A program made the position numbers and the translations under genes. From contig NZ_NKHL01000091.1 of assembly GCF_002934685.1 (NCBI RefSeq), forward strand, positions 1 through 64,000: 64,000 nt of DNA, read 5' to 3'. How positions within the stretch are numbered: position 1 is the stretch's first letter; every line of letters starts with the position of its first letter. The stretch is from Pseudomonas bohemica. GTDB lineage: Bacteria > Pseudomonadota > Gammaproteobacteria > Pseudomonadales > Pseudomonadaceae. Positions 1-8,777 of the stretch are shown here, piece by piece. The notes under the pieces are model-generated. The model worked only from the letters and a program-made list of their open reading frames with translations. It was not told the DNA's origin and searched no databases.

Positions 1-2
1 GC

Positions 3-98
3 ACTCGCTACGACAAGCTGGCCAAGAGCTACGCAGCCATGGTCACGCTGGCCTGCAGCCTACGTTGTATGCGGCAATACATTTCGTACAAAACCTAG
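3..98 (+). pseudogene. 3' end of an IS transposase (partial, runs off the left edge)
   Basis: In frame 3 the first bases read TRYDKLAKSYAAMVTLACSL and continue to a stop at 96-98. The TRYDK...hydrophobic ending is typical of the C-terminus of IS4/IS5-type (DDE) transposases. Only the last ~31 codons lie in the window. Directly after the stop the sequence switches to an oppositely oriented IS5-type fragment, so this is a junction of two elements. I cannot tell whether the gene is intact outside the window. Confidence 0.5.
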
Positions 99-451
99 TG
101 GCCAACTCGTGTTTTTCCAGCAGGCGACGGAAGTTGAGGATGGTGGTTTCATCCGGAATTCGCTCCAGGTTTAGACTGGAAAACTGGCGCAAGATCGCCG
201 TTTCGTACAGCGCCTCTTCTATCGCCCGATCGCTGTAACCGAACCAGTTCTGCATGAGGTGAACCCGCAGCATCGCCATAAACGGATAGGCAGGACGGCC
301 GCCTTCGCCCTTCGGGTAATGGGGTTCGATCAGGCCAATTAAACCCTTCCAGGGTACGACCCGCCCCATCTCGATCAGGAACAGTTCTTTTGCAGGTCTG
401 CTTGCGCTTACCGGCGTACTCGGCATCGGCGAAGGTCATTTGCTGAATCAT
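95..451 (-). pseudogene. IS5-family transposase, N-terminal fragment, frameshifted
   Basis: Reading leftward from 451 the product starts MIQQMTFADAEYAGKRKQT, the usual opening of IS5-group transposases. It must then shift frame near 385-400 to continue as IEMGRVVPWKGLIGLIEPHY and GGRPAYPFMAMLRVHLMQNW, then FSSLNLERIPDETTILNFRR. Similarity stops at about 98-110, so roughly 110 of ~330 expected residues remain. The rest, including most of the DDE catalytic core, is missing. It is a dead remnant and matches the start of the second IS5-type fragment at 2255-2526, in the same orientation. Confidence 0.75.
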
Positions 452-734
452 CGAAAAGCTCGGCGATTGGCGTCCCGGGATTTTGCCAAATCAGGAAGTC
501 TTTTTCAGAATTTCCTTATGTCTGTTGGAAAGTTATCGCGGCTATGGAAACTCGAAAAAGGGCTACCCTTACAGAATAGGGGGATTACCATCCGACAGCT
601 GAAAGATGCTTGCGGCAACTAAAAATACAGAAACGGCCGGGTAACCTGATCGTATCTTATTGATTCCCAGCTTTCAAAATCGCTGGAGATTTGTACACTC
701 TCGAATCGCTGGCAAGGTTCTTGCTGAGGCTCGC
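452..734. other. Gap between IS5 remnant and EAL gene
   Basis: No convincing gene. The sequence is AT-richer than the core genome. At about 575-600 it contains GGGGGATTACC followed by CCGAC-like bases; a similar string recurs at about 8157-8175 downstream of pfeE, suggesting a shared IS or repeat boundary. Confidence 0.3.
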
Positions 735-2252
735 TCAGTAAGTAAGTGAAAGATCGTTGAGTGGGACTGCTTTGCTATAAAGCCACCCCTGCGCTAATGC
801 CTCCGGACAAAATACTATGATGGCCTGCCTTTGAGCTTGGTTCTCAATGCCTTCGAAAATAATCGCGGTATTTAGTGTCCTGGCAATTTCGAAAATTTTC
901 AACAATATTGAAGCCGCAGGTGAATCCGTTCCGGCGAATTTGGTAAAAGACCTGTCAATCTTAATTTTGTCGACATTCAGATCAATAAGATACGAAAGGC
1001 TCGAGTATCCCGTACCAAAGTCATCTATAAATATTTGAAAACCGTGTCGACGCAACCTACAAATGCTGGATTCAATTTCACGGATTTCAGCGGTTGCACC
1101 TTCAAGTATCTCGATGGCAATCTGTGGTGGAGTGATGTCGTTCTTTTCTGCTTCTGCAATCAGCATATCCACAGTTTCTGGCTGGATTAATAATTCAGTC
1201 TCCAAATTAACACTCAGGTATAAGTCTTTATTAGAACGAAATCGACTGCTGAACTCGTGTATCGCTTTGGATATTATATTCCTAGTGAGTACTGGACCGA
1301 GATTAAGCTCAGCGGCAATCTTGAAAAAAATATCGGGCGGTACATCGCCGAGCTCCTTATCATGCCATCTAGCAAGTGCCTCAAAACCACGCACGCGGCC
1401 TGTAGTAGCTTGTACTATTGGTTGGTAGGCAACTTGTATATTGCCGTTGCGAATGGCACGTGCAAGCTTCCCTTTCATGGAGCGTCGGTTGACTAACAGC
1501 GTCATGATTACGTACCAAAACAATACGCCGAAACCTCCACTGATGGAGGTTACAGATGCGAGTATCCCAACATGCCTCGTAGAAAAAATGTTGCTATTTA
1601 TTTGGGCAGCTACGCAAATATCGTAATAGCTCGAGCAAATTCTAGCTTTACGGATAGTAATAGATTTAAAGTCTTTTACAGCACGCCCAATGACGTGCAT
1701 AACCTGTTGTCGATCGGGTGAGGTGATGACCGCGCTCAACTCAGGTGGTGGCGACTCAAATGCTGCAAATGCTTTTGGCGAGGTAACAACCGAGGTTAAT
1801 TTACTGGCGGAGATGTCAAACCTATTGTTTGTATCAGTGTAGCTAGGGATGTCGCTCCAGATAGTATAGTTATTCCTAGTTTTTTTGCCGTTATCTGGCA
1901 GGTTGTAGGGGTTATTGAAAATACCCCATAGCGCAGAGCAGAGTATTTTGCCGTCGATGATCCTGCCAGCGTCTTTTACAAACTGGTAGTTGAAGGTGAT
2001 CTGCTTAAGGCGCCCCATGTCCGCGGGGGAGCAGGGGTTTGATTCCAATTGATCAAGATCGAGCAAGGCCGCGGTCAGATCAGCCGCCACGTTCTCGGCA
2101 TGCTTTAGTATACTGCTTGCATAAGAGTCTACCTGAGTTTGGTTGCTCTCCAGCCAAAGCACTTGTGATAGCCAAAGTGCAAATATAATGGATACTGAGA
2201 CTGATCCAAACAGTAGAGATCCAGCAATAGTTTTGGATTGCTTTGGGGACAT
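735..2252 (-). CDS. CSS-motif EAL-domain cyclic-di-GMP phosphodiesterase
   Basis: This 505-residue protein should hydrolyse c-di-GMP to pGpG at the inner membrane. A first membrane helix (about 10-34) is followed by a periplasmic part with two cysteines in a CSS-like arrangement (C74 in NPCSP, C105 in ILCSAL), a second helix (about 228-252) and an EAL domain (about 262-500). The EAL signature is complete by eye: FEALARW, SVNLE, EILEG, IDDFGTGYSSLSYL, VDKIKIDRSF and FEGIENQAQ, so catalysis is expected. In known CSS-EAL proteins a periplasmic disulphide controls activity. The gene is AT-rich compared with its neighbours and is bracketed by IS5 remnants, suggesting horizontal acquisition. The ATG at 2252 has a GAGG ten bases upstream, inside or next to the IS remnant. 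Confidence 0.9.
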   Translation of the reverse strand: MSPKQSKTIAGSLLFGSVSVSIIFALWLSQVLWLESNQTQVDSYASSILKHAENVAADLTAALLDLDQLESNPCSPADMGRLKQITFNYQFVKDAGRIIDGKILCSALWGIFNNPYNLPDNGKKTRNNYTIWSDIPSYTDTNNRFDISASKLTSVVTSPKAFAAFESPPPELSAVITSPDRQQVMHVIGRAVKDFKSITIRKARICSSYYDICVAAQINSNIFSTRHVGILASVTSISGGFGVLFWYVIMTLLVNRRSMKGKLARAIRNGNIQVAYQPIVQATTGRVRGFEALARWHDKELGDVPPDIFFKIAAELNLGPVLTRNIISKAIHEFSSRFRSNKDLYLSVNLETELLIQPETVDMLIAEAEKNDITPPQIAIEILEGATAEIREIESSICRLRRHGFQIFIDDFGTGYSSLSYLIDLNVDKIKIDRSFTKFAGTDSPAASILLKIFEIARTLNTAIIFEGIENQAQRQAIIVFCPEALAQGWLYSKAVPLNDLSLTY

Positions 2253-2254
2253 AT

Positions 2255-2526
2255 AAAGTTTGCCTCGCGATCAGAACCAGATAGGAGAGTGCATCTTCGA
2301 TGGCCGGATCGCTCAGGGAGAAATAATTTTGCAACAGATGAATACGTAGTATGACTTCCAGAGAATAGGGCTTTCTCCCGCCGCTGGGCTTGGGTCGAAC
2401 AGCCAGATCAGTCCCAGCACACCCGTCCAGGGGACGACCTGATCCATCTCGGGCGAAGAGGCTTTCATGGCCGGTTTGCTTGCGCTTGCCGGCGTACTTA
2501 AAGTCGGAGAAGCTCATATGGCTCAT
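2255..2526 (-). pseudogene. IS5-family transposase, N-terminal fragment, frameshifted
   Basis: The leftward reading starts MSHMSFSDFKYAGKRKQTGH. A second frame supplies EMDQVVPWTGVLGLIWLF and then GGRKPYSLEVILRIHLLQNY and FSLSDPAIEDALSYLVLIA, after which the EAL gene's 5' end begins. At least two frame changes are needed and only about 85 N-terminal residues are represented. It is homologous to the fragment at 95-451 and in the same orientation, so the EAL gene sits between two copies of the same IS start. Confidence 0.75.
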
Positions 2527-2633
2527 GGGCAGCTCGGATCAGGGGGGGGCAGACGTATTTCAGCACATTTGAAGACTTGTTTGTCAGTGCCGACGTTGAA
2601 ATTACCCAAGGGGGGGCGGTAGAAATCTTGGAC

Positions 2634-2740
2634 TGTTGGCGCTGACGCCGAATTGACCCAGCGGCCGATGCCAGACTGACCCAACACCAATCGGTGAAAA
2701 TCCAGCACTGGTAATGGGGGATGCGGCGTCAGCGCCAACA
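2634..2740. repeat. Perfect 17-bp inverted repeat
   Basis: The arms are 2634-2650 and 2724-2740, with 73 bases between them. Both arms match exactly. They lie between the IS5 remnant and pfeR and could be terminal repeats of a small non-autonomous element. Confidence 0.6.
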
Positions 2741-2840
2741 TGCTGTGCTCACCCTTCCGGCAGTGTCCGCCAGGCGGAGCAGCAGGGGCGGCGGTTGTAG
2801 GCTGAGGGCCAGCACCCGGATCGGCGAACATTGCGAAATG

Positions 2841-2866
2841 TTACGTCAAATGCGAAGCTGACGTAA
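2841..2866. promoter_or_regulatory. Inverted repeat TTACGTCA-N10-TGACGTAA before pfeR
   Basis: The arms 2841-2848 and 2859-2866 are perfect complements separated by ten bases, one helical turn. They end two bases before the GTG used as pfeR start. The geometry suits a dimeric repressor or response-regulator operator, such as autoregulation by PfeR. No Fur-box match was visible here. The function is inferred. Confidence 0.45.
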
Positions 2867-2868
2867 TT

Positions 2869-3600
2869 GTGAATACTTATCATCCGCCTCTATCGCTATC
2901 GTCCAGCCCGCGCATCTTGATTATCGAGGATGACGTTGAGCTGTGCACGCTCCTGAGCAATCATCTGAGCCGTCGTGGCTTTGCCTTGAACAGCACCCAT
3001 CGCGGCGATCAAGGCCTGGACCTAGCATTGCATTCTCCGGTGGAGTTGATCCTGCTGGACATCATGCTGCCCCGCGACTGTGGCCTGAATATTCTCGCGC
3101 GCCTACGATATGAGCGGGGTACGCCGGTGATCCTGATGTCGGCGCTGGGCGCCGAGCAGGACCGTATCACCGGCTTCAGCCAGGGCGCCGACGACTATTT
3201 GCCCAAGCCGTTCAGTCTGGCGGAACTCGATGTGCGCATCGACGCTTTGCTGCGCCGCGTGGCGATTGACTGCGGCACCCGCCCGCCGTCCGCCGCTGGC
3301 CGCCGTTCGGCGCTGGATTTGGACCCCGATGCGCGGGACGTGCGCTTCAACGGCCGTGCCGCTGGACTGACTTCTTCGGAGTTTCGCCTTGTGTGCACGC
3401 TTCACGAGCACCGGGGCGAGGCGTTGAGCAAGGCGTTCCTCTATCAGCATGTGCTGCATCGGCCCTACACCCAGCTGGATCGTGGCCTAGATGTGCATGT
3501 GTGCAACCTGCGGCGCAAGTTGGCGGCCATCGAGGTACAGGGGCTGCGCATTGACGCGGTGCGTCATCAGGGCTATGTACTGATGTGCGAAGGCGTCTGA
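2869..3600 (+). CDS. pfeR: PfeR-like OmpR-family response regulator
   Basis: The 243-residue protein has an N-terminal receiver domain (about 14-130) with acidic pocket EDD at 20-22, phosphoacceptor D64 in LLDIMLP and the conserved lysine in DDYLPKPF. A winged-helix OmpR DNA-binding domain follows (about 148-240; SSEFRLVCTLHEH, DVHVCNLRRKL, RHQGYVL). With pfeS and a FepA/PfeA-type receptor directly downstream, it should activate the receptor gene when enterobactin-type siderophore is sensed, as PfeR does in P. aeruginosa. The start is GTG at 2869 with no clear ribosome-binding site; no better in-frame start exists before the receiver domain. It overlaps the next gene by TGATG. Confidence 0.88.
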   Translation: MNTYHPPLSLSSSPRILIIEDDVELCTLLSNHLSRRGFALNSTHRGDQGLDLALHSPVELILLDIMLPRDCGLNILARLRYERGTPVILMSALGAEQDRITGFSQGADDYLPKPFSLAELDVRIDALLRRVAIDCGTRPPSAAGRRSALDLDPDARDVRFNGRAAGLTSSEFRLVCTLHEHRGEALSKAFLYQHVLHRPYTQLDRGLDVHVCNLRRKLAAIEVQGLRIDAVRHQGYVLMCEGV

Positions 3601-4943
3601 TGCGGTGTCGTCATCCACTGCTGTGGAAAATGGCCATGCTGCAAGTGTGCGCCTGCCTGCTGCTGGTGTGGCTGGTGTGGAACTGGGGCCAGCGGGTGGA
3701 GCGCAACACCTACTTTCTTGAACTGTCCGACCGGGTCGCCTTGGCTAACTATGCCGCCGAGGTCGAGCAGGTCGCGGCCCGTGGCGATGCGCAGGCGGTG
3801 GAGCGCTGGCGGCTGGCGTTGCAACAGCGTGAACACACTTGGGTCTCGGTGCTGGATGACCGCATGCAGAGCCTGGGCACGTCGTCGCTCAGCGCCTCGC
3901 AGATCAGCCACCTAACTTTCATGCGCAAGCTCAGTTGGCCGATGAGCAAACGACTGGAGGATGAACTGCCTTATGTGAGCATCGCCTTTCCCCAGCACCC
4001 GGAGCGTGGGCGGCTGGTGATGCAGTTGCCTGAGCGCCTGTTACCGCCGGGGCTTACGCCGTGGACCCATGTGTTGACCCACGGCGTGATGCCGGTGCTG
4101 CTGGCGCTGGGTCTGGGGTTGGTGCTGTACCGCCACTTGGTGCAGCCGCTGAACGAACTGCGCGAGCGCGCCAACACCCTGAGTGGCGGCGACCTGGCGT
4201 CCCTGGCCAGCAGCCGCGTCACGCGACGCCCGGATGAACTGGGCGAGCTGGCCCGCGCCTACGAGCACATGGCCGAGCGCCTGCGCCAGAGCCTTGACCA
4301 GCAACGCCAGTTGTTGCGCACCTTGTCCCATGAAATTCGCACGCCCCTGGCGCGCTTGAAGATCGCCAGCGAAAGTGGCTTGCCACCCGGTCTACTGGAA
4401 CAACGCCTTGCGCATGAGGTGGAAGACATGCGCCGGCTGGTGGACGACTCCCTCAACCTGGCCTGGCTCGACACCGAAAAAGTGCGCCTCCCGGCCGAAG
4501 CAGTGGTGGTGGCCTCGGTGTGGGAAGCCTTGGTGCAGGATGTGCATTTCGAAACCGGCTGGCCGCTGGAGGCACTGGTCTGTGAGCTGGGCAGCACCTG
4601 CCAGTTGCGCGTGCACCTCAACAGCTTTGCCCTGGCCCTGGAAAACGTCCTGCGCAACGCTATCCGCCACTCGCCGGCACACGGTGTAGTGCACTTGAGA
4701 GGCCGGCGCGATGGCGACAGTTGGTGCCTGGTTGTCGAAGACCAGGGATCGGGTGTGGCCGAGGCCGATCTGGAGCGCATCTTCGATCCCTACCTGCGCC
4801 TGGATGGCACCCAGGGCAGCGGTTTCGGCCTGGGCCTGAGCATCGCCCGGCGTGCTATCGAACTGCAGGGCGGCGAGTTATGGGCCAGCCGTGGCACCCA
4901 AGGCCTGCGCATAAACCTGCGCCTGCCAGCGGCAAATGTTTAG
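3600..4943 (+). CDS. pfeS: PfeS-like sensor histidine kinase
   Basis: This 447-residue inner-membrane kinase is the partner of the upstream regulator. Membrane helices are at about 8-28 and 155-175, with a periplasmic sensor region between them. A HAMP domain follows (VQPLNELRERANTLSGGDL), then the H-box LSHEIRTPLARL, N-box LENVLRNAIRHSP, G1 VVEDQGSGVAE and G2 GSGFGLGLSIA. The start at 3600 overlaps the pfeR stop as TGATG and has GAAGG upstream; an in-frame GTG at 3585 lies inside pfeR and is less likely. P. aeruginosa PfeS senses ferric enterobactin in the periplasm; the ligand here is inferred from the neighbouring receptor. Confidence 0.88.
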   Translation: MRCRHPLLWKMAMLQVCACLLLVWLVWNWGQRVERNTYFLELSDRVALANYAAEVEQVAARGDAQAVERWRLALQQREHTWVSVLDDRMQSLGTSSLSASQISHLTFMRKLSWPMSKRLEDELPYVSIAFPQHPERGRLVMQLPERLLPPGLTPWTHVLTHGVMPVLLALGLGLVLYRHLVQPLNELRERANTLSGGDLASLASSRVTRRPDELGELARAYEHMAERLRQSLDQQRQLLRTLSHEIRTPLARLKIASESGLPPGLLEQRLAHEVEDMRRLVDDSLNLAWLDTEKVRLPAEAVVVASVWEALVQDVHFETGWPLEALVCELGSTCQLRVHLNSFALALENVLRNAIRHSPAHGVVHLRGRRDGDSWCLVVEDQGSGVAEADLERIFDPYLRLDGTQGSGFGLGLSIARRAIELQGGELWASRGTQGLRINLRLPAANV

Positions 4944-5040
4944 AAAGTTAATGTTCTTTACTCCCAATTGCATCTGCTTATCATCGGCGGCTTTTGATGG
5001 CCTGTCGATATCGGCCGGGCTGACGTTTGGAGATCCCCGC

Positions 5041-7263
5041 ATGTTCCGCTTATCCCTGCTTGCCGTGAGTATTTGCAGCCTGCTGCCGGTTATCAGTTTC
5101 GCCGCCGAGGCCGATGCGCCCGCGTCACTGGAACTGCCGACCCAGACCGTGTTGGGCACCGCACAGGAAGAGATCAAGCAGATGCCCGGCGTGTCGATCA
5201 TCACCGCCGACGACATCAAGAAGCGCCCGCCGGCCAACGACCTGTCGGAGATCATCCGCACCATGCCCGGCGTTAACCTCACCGGTAACTCCAGCAGCGG
5301 CCAGCGCGGCAACAATCGCCAGATCGACATTCGCGGCATGGGCCCGGAAAACACCTTGATCCTGGTCGACGGCAAGCCCGTCAGCAGCCGCAACTCGGTG
5401 CGCTACGGTTGGCGCGGCGAACGTGACAGCCGTGGCGACAGCAACTGGGTGCCGGCCGATCAGGTCGAGCGTATCGAAGTCATCCGTGGCCCGGCGGCGG
5501 CGCGTTACGGTAACGGTGCGGCGGGCGGCGTGGTGAATATCATCACCAAGCAGCCGGGCAGCGATACCCACGGCTCCGCGACGATCTACCACAACTTCGC
5601 CCAGCACAAAGCCGAAGGCGAGACCGAGCGCATGAACTTCGGCCTCAACGGCCCGTTCACCGACACCCTCAGTTACCGCGTGTACGGCAATATCGCCAAA
5701 ACCAACGCCGACGACGCTGACATCAACAGCGACCATGAATCCACCCGCACCGGCAACCAGGTCGGCACCTTGCCGGCGGGGCGCGAAGGCGTGCGTAACA
5801 AGGACGTCAACGGTCTGCTGAGCTGGAAGATGACCCCCGAGCAAACGCTCGACATGGAGGCCGGCTTCAGCCGACAGGGCAACATCTACACCGGCGACAC
5901 CCAGAACACCAACAGCAACGCCAACGTCAAGAGCATGCTTGGCCATGAGACCAATATCGTCTACCGCGAAAACTTCGCGCTGACCCATCGCGGCGAATGG
6001 GATTTCGGCAGCAGCCTGGCCTACCTGCAATACGAAAAGACCCGCAACAGCCGCATCAACGAGGGCCTGGCGGGCGGCACCGAAGGCATCTTTTCCAGCA
6101 CCGACTTCTACACCAGCGTGCTGCGCGACCTGACCGCCCACGGCGAGGTCAGCCTACCGCTGCACGCTGGTGTTGACCAGGTGCTGACCATGGGCACCGA
6201 GTGGGTCGAATCCCAGCTCGACGACCCCAGCGCTAACACCCAGACCACTACCGCGGGCGGCAGCGTCGCGGGTCTGACGAGCACCAACCGCAGCACCACA
6301 TCGTCGGCGCGGATCTTTTCGGTCTTCGCAGAAGACAACATCGAGCTGTTCCCTGGTACGCGCCTGACCCCGGGCCTGCGCCTGGACCACCACAATATCG
6401 TCGGCGACAATTGGAGCCCGTCGCTTAACCTGTCCCAGGTGCTCACCGACACACTGACCCTCAAGGCCGGCATCGCGCGCTCGTACAAGGCGCCGAACCT
6501 CTACCAGCTCAACCCCAACTACCTACTGTACAGCAACGGCCAGGGTTGCTACGGCTCGACTAAGAGCTGCTACCTGCAAGGCAACTCCGACCTCGAGGCC
6601 GAAACCAGCGTCAACAAGGAGCTGGGCATCGAGTACCGCCACCACGGCTTAATCGCCGGGCTGACGTACTTTCGCAACGACTACAAGAACAAGATCGAGT
6701 CCGGCCTGACCCCGGTCGGCACGGCGTCCGGCGGTACCGGTACCACCGCCAATGCCAACGTGTTCCAGTGGGAAAATGTGCCGAAGGCGCTGGTCGAAGG
6801 GCTTGAAGGTAACCTTACGTTACCGCTGGCCGAGTCGCTGACCTGGACCAACAACTTCACCTACATGCTGCAGTCGAAAAACAAGCAGACCGGCGATGTG
6901 CTCTCAGTAACGCCCAAGTACACCCTCAATTCCATGCTCGACTGGCAAGCCACACAGGATCTGTCCCTCCAGGCCAGCGTCGCATGGTACGGCAAGCAGA
7001 CGCCGAAAAAATACGACTACCATGGCTACCGCGTGACAGGTACCAGCAATAAGCAACTGTCGCCGTATGCCATCGTCGGCGTCAGCGGTACCTACGCGCT
7101 GACCAAGCACCTGAGTCTCACCGCTGGCGTGGATAACGTCTTCGACAAACGCCTGTGGCGCGAAGGCAATGCCCAGGGCGTTACTAACATCGAAGGCGCG
7201 GGCGCCGCCACCTACAACCAGTCCGGCCGTACCTTGTACACCAGCCTGACGGCGTCGTTCTGA
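5041..7263 (+). CDS. pfeA: TonB-dependent ferric-enterobactin receptor PfeA
   Basis: This 740-residue outer-membrane protein imports catecholate siderophores such as ferric enterobactin with TonB energy. A signal peptide ends near FAAEA (about 18-21). The plug domain carries GVSIITADDIKKRPPANDL, RTMPGVNLTGNSSSGQRGNN, RQIDIRGMGPENTLILVDGK and RIEVIRGPAAARYGNGAAGG. The barrel ends in the expected terminal phenylalanine (SLTASF). Long stretches match my memory of P. aeruginosa PfeA almost word for word, and the length (about 746 there) agrees. ATG 5041 is chosen over an in-frame start at 4936 because a signal peptide follows it and GGAG lies just upstream. The 97-bp gap after pfeS should hold the regulated promoter. 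Confidence 0.95.
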   Translation: MFRLSLLAVSICSLLPVISFAAEADAPASLELPTQTVLGTAQEEIKQMPGVSIITADDIKKRPPANDLSEIIRTMPGVNLTGNSSSGQRGNNRQIDIRGMGPENTLILVDGKPVSSRNSVRYGWRGERDSRGDSNWVPADQVERIEVIRGPAAARYGNGAAGGVVNIITKQPGSDTHGSATIYHNFAQHKAEGETERMNFGLNGPFTDTLSYRVYGNIAKTNADDADINSDHESTRTGNQVGTLPAGREGVRNKDVNGLLSWKMTPEQTLDMEAGFSRQGNIYTGDTQNTNSNANVKSMLGHETNIVYRENFALTHRGEWDFGSSLAYLQYEKTRNSRINEGLAGGTEGIFSSTDFYTSVLRDLTAHGEVSLPLHAGVDQVLTMGTEWVESQLDDPSANTQTTTAGGSVAGLTSTNRSTTSSARIFSVFAEDNIELFPGTRLTPGLRLDHHNIVGDNWSPSLNLSQVLTDTLTLKAGIARSYKAPNLYQLNPNYLLYSNGQGCYGSTKSCYLQGNSDLEAETSVNKELGIEYRHHGLIAGLTYFRNDYKNKIESGLTPVGTASGGTGTTANANVFQWENVPKALVEGLEGNLTLPLAESLTWTNNFTYMLQSKNKQTGDVLSVTPKYTLNSMLDWQATQDLSLQASVAWYGKQTPKKYDYHGYRVTGTSNKQLSPYAIVGVSGTYALTKHLSLTAGVDNVFDKRLWREGNAQGVTNIEGAGAATYNQSGRTLYTSLTASF

Positions 7264-8120
7264 TGGGCCGGGCACTCTTGCTCGCGTTGCTGTTCGCCCA
7301 GTGTGTGCATGCCCAACCGGCCCCCGACCAAGTGATGGATGCGCCGGTGCTGCGTGAGGCCAGCGACTACCAGTTCAGCACCCTGGAACTGGACTCCGCC
7401 GACGGCGCCCGGCACTACCGCATTTGGCTCGGTCGCCCGCTCAAGGTCACGGTCGCCAATCCGGTCGCCTATTTGCTCGATGGCAACGCGGCCATGGCGG
7501 CGCTGGATACCGCGCTGCTCAAACGCCTATCCCGCAGCGCCGCGCCGCCGGTGCTGGTGGCGGTGGGCTACGCCACGCCGCTGCGCATCGATCGTAATGC
7601 GCGCACTTTCGACTACACACCGAAAGTGGGCGAGGGGGCGCAACGTGATCCGCTGACGAATGTTCCTAGTGGCGGGGCGGATGTATTCCTCGACCTGCTC
7701 ACCGGGCAGATTCGCGCGCAGATCAACCAGCGGCTGGGGGTTTACCCCCAGCGCCAGGTATTATGGGGGCATTCCTATGGTGGGCTGTTGGTGTTGTATA
7801 CGCTGACGACCCGGCCCGGTGCTTTTGATGAGTACGCTGCTGCTAGCCCGTCGTTGTGGTGGAATAACGGCGTGATCCATTCCGATGGTCTGGCGCAGCA
7901 TCTGTGCGGCCAGCGGCCGACGTTGCTGCTGATGCGGGGGGATCAGGAGCCGGCGAGCCCGCTGAAAGCCCCCCGCCCACTAGATGATGCGGCCGCCAAG
8001 CGTCTGTGGACGACTCTACAAAATATCGAGGGACTTCGAACTCGCTACCAGAGCTTTCCCGGGCTAGGGCATGGGCCGATGTTGAGAGTGTCGTTGCGTT
8101 ACACGTTGGAGCAATTGTAG
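7263..8120 (+). CDS. pfeE: PfeE-like periplasmic siderophore esterase
   Basis: This 285-residue alpha/beta hydrolase has a short signal peptide (to about QPA, residue 20). It should cleave the trilactone of ferric enterobactin in the periplasm to release iron, as PfeE and IroE do. The nucleophile is in GHSYGG, followed by the family hallmark SPSLWWNN; an aspartate in MRGDQEP and the histidine in GLGHGPM complete the likely triad. The start overlaps the pfeA stop as TGATG, so the two are translationally coupled. Size and gene order (pfeR, pfeS, pfeA, pfeE) match P. aeruginosa. Confidence 0.88.
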   Translation: MGRALLLALLFAQCVHAQPAPDQVMDAPVLREASDYQFSTLELDSADGARHYRIWLGRPLKVTVANPVAYLLDGNAAMAALDTALLKRLSRSAAPPVLVAVGYATPLRIDRNARTFDYTPKVGEGAQRDPLTNVPSGGADVFLDLLTGQIRAQINQRLGVYPQRQVLWGHSYGGLLVLYTLTTRPGAFDEYAAASPSLWWNNGVIHSDGLAQHLCGQRPTLLLMRGDQEPASPLKAPRPLDDAAAKRLWTTLQNIEGLRTRYQSFPGLGHGPMLRVSLRYTLEQL

Positions 8121-8399
8121 GAGCACACCGGTTTTGTATGTCGAAATCCGGCAAATAGGGGGGATTACCTCCCGACCACTACTCATGACCGGGCGGGAGG
8201 CCGTGCCGCGTCTGGCTGCGACAGTTTTAATTCTCAAGAGGGTTCGGTCCGATCGGCGATTCAAGAGGGTGCGACCGTTTTGCGATTTTTCACAACTGGG
8301 CTATAGGCCGCGAAACGCGGGAGCCACCTGCGACAGCTTTAATTCTCAAACTTCATTGGTTGGTTTCTAGCAAAAAACACCGACACGAAACAGAAAACC
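8121..8399. repeat. Non-coding stretch with two near-identical 22-bp repeats
   Basis: Copies at 8216-8237 and 8328-8349 begin CTGCGACAG, end TTTAATTCTCAA and differ at one base. A weaker third version is at about 22083-22101. They flank the pfeE/IS3 boundary and may be IS ends or target fragments. TTCAAGAGGGT also recurs at about 8233 and 8262. No gene is seen. Confidence 0.4.
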
Positions 8400-8777
8400 T
8401 GCCATTGGAATAAAAAATCCTGACACGCCTGCGCGAAAAAAGCGCTGGGCGTGCGCAGGATGTCGTTGAACCTACGCAGTTTCCGGTTCTTCGTTCCAAC
8501 TCCTTGATCCGCTCGCGCTCGCTGGTGCTGACGCCTCCACGCTGCCCGTGGTCAATCTGGTGCCGCTTGGCCCAGGTCACCAGAGTCTGGGCCGAGCAGT
8601 CAATCTTGGGTGCGATGGACTGGACCGCCACCCGTAGCGACGGATACTCGCTGCGGTGTTCCAGCAGCAGCCGCACCGCGCGTTGGCGCACTTCAGGGGA
8701 AAACTTGTTCGCGTTGTTCTTGCAAATGGCTCCTTTCTCTCAAGAGTGGGAGCCTCTGCAAAGCCCGGGACGATTCA
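8400..8777 (-). mobile_element. IS3-family (IS51-like) element remnant: right end and orfA start
   Basis: The right terminal repeat reads, on the minus strand, TGAATCGTCCCGGG (8764-8777 on the plus strand as its complement), close to the TGAACCGCCCCGGG type of IS51-like elements. Inside it the orfA product runs leftward: [53 protein letters not shown], then shifts frame to [14 protein letters not shown] and loses similarity at about 8420. OrfB and the left end are absent. It cannot transpose on its own. Confidence 0.7.

Larger units (their letters stand above)
2527..2868. mobile_element. Probable IS end remnant with 17-bp inverted repeat
   Basis: No credible gene. The stretch carries a perfect 17-bp inverted repeat (TGTTGGCGCTGACGCCG at 2634-2650 and its complement at 2724-2740) and several TTGACCCAG/CTGACCCA strings (about 2652-2692) of the kind seen at ends of IS21-type elements. 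The opposite-strand ORF in 2523-2831 resembles no enzyme I know. I read this as a decayed IS end. The IS21 assignment is a guess. Confidence 0.35.

Noticed and set aside
440..622. 60-codon rightward ORF after the IS5 remnant
   Set aside because: No ribosome-binding site, no recognisable motif; lies in IS flank sequence.
4944..5040. Fur box in front of pfeA
   Set aside because: The best match around CCAATTGCATCTGCTTATC agrees at only about 9 of 19 consensus positions; not enough to call.
5125..6141. 338-codon leftward ORF across pfeA
   Set aside because: It is the antisense shadow of a high-GC gene; the product is Val/Ala/Gly-rich with no known motif, while pfeA is unmistakable on the other strand.
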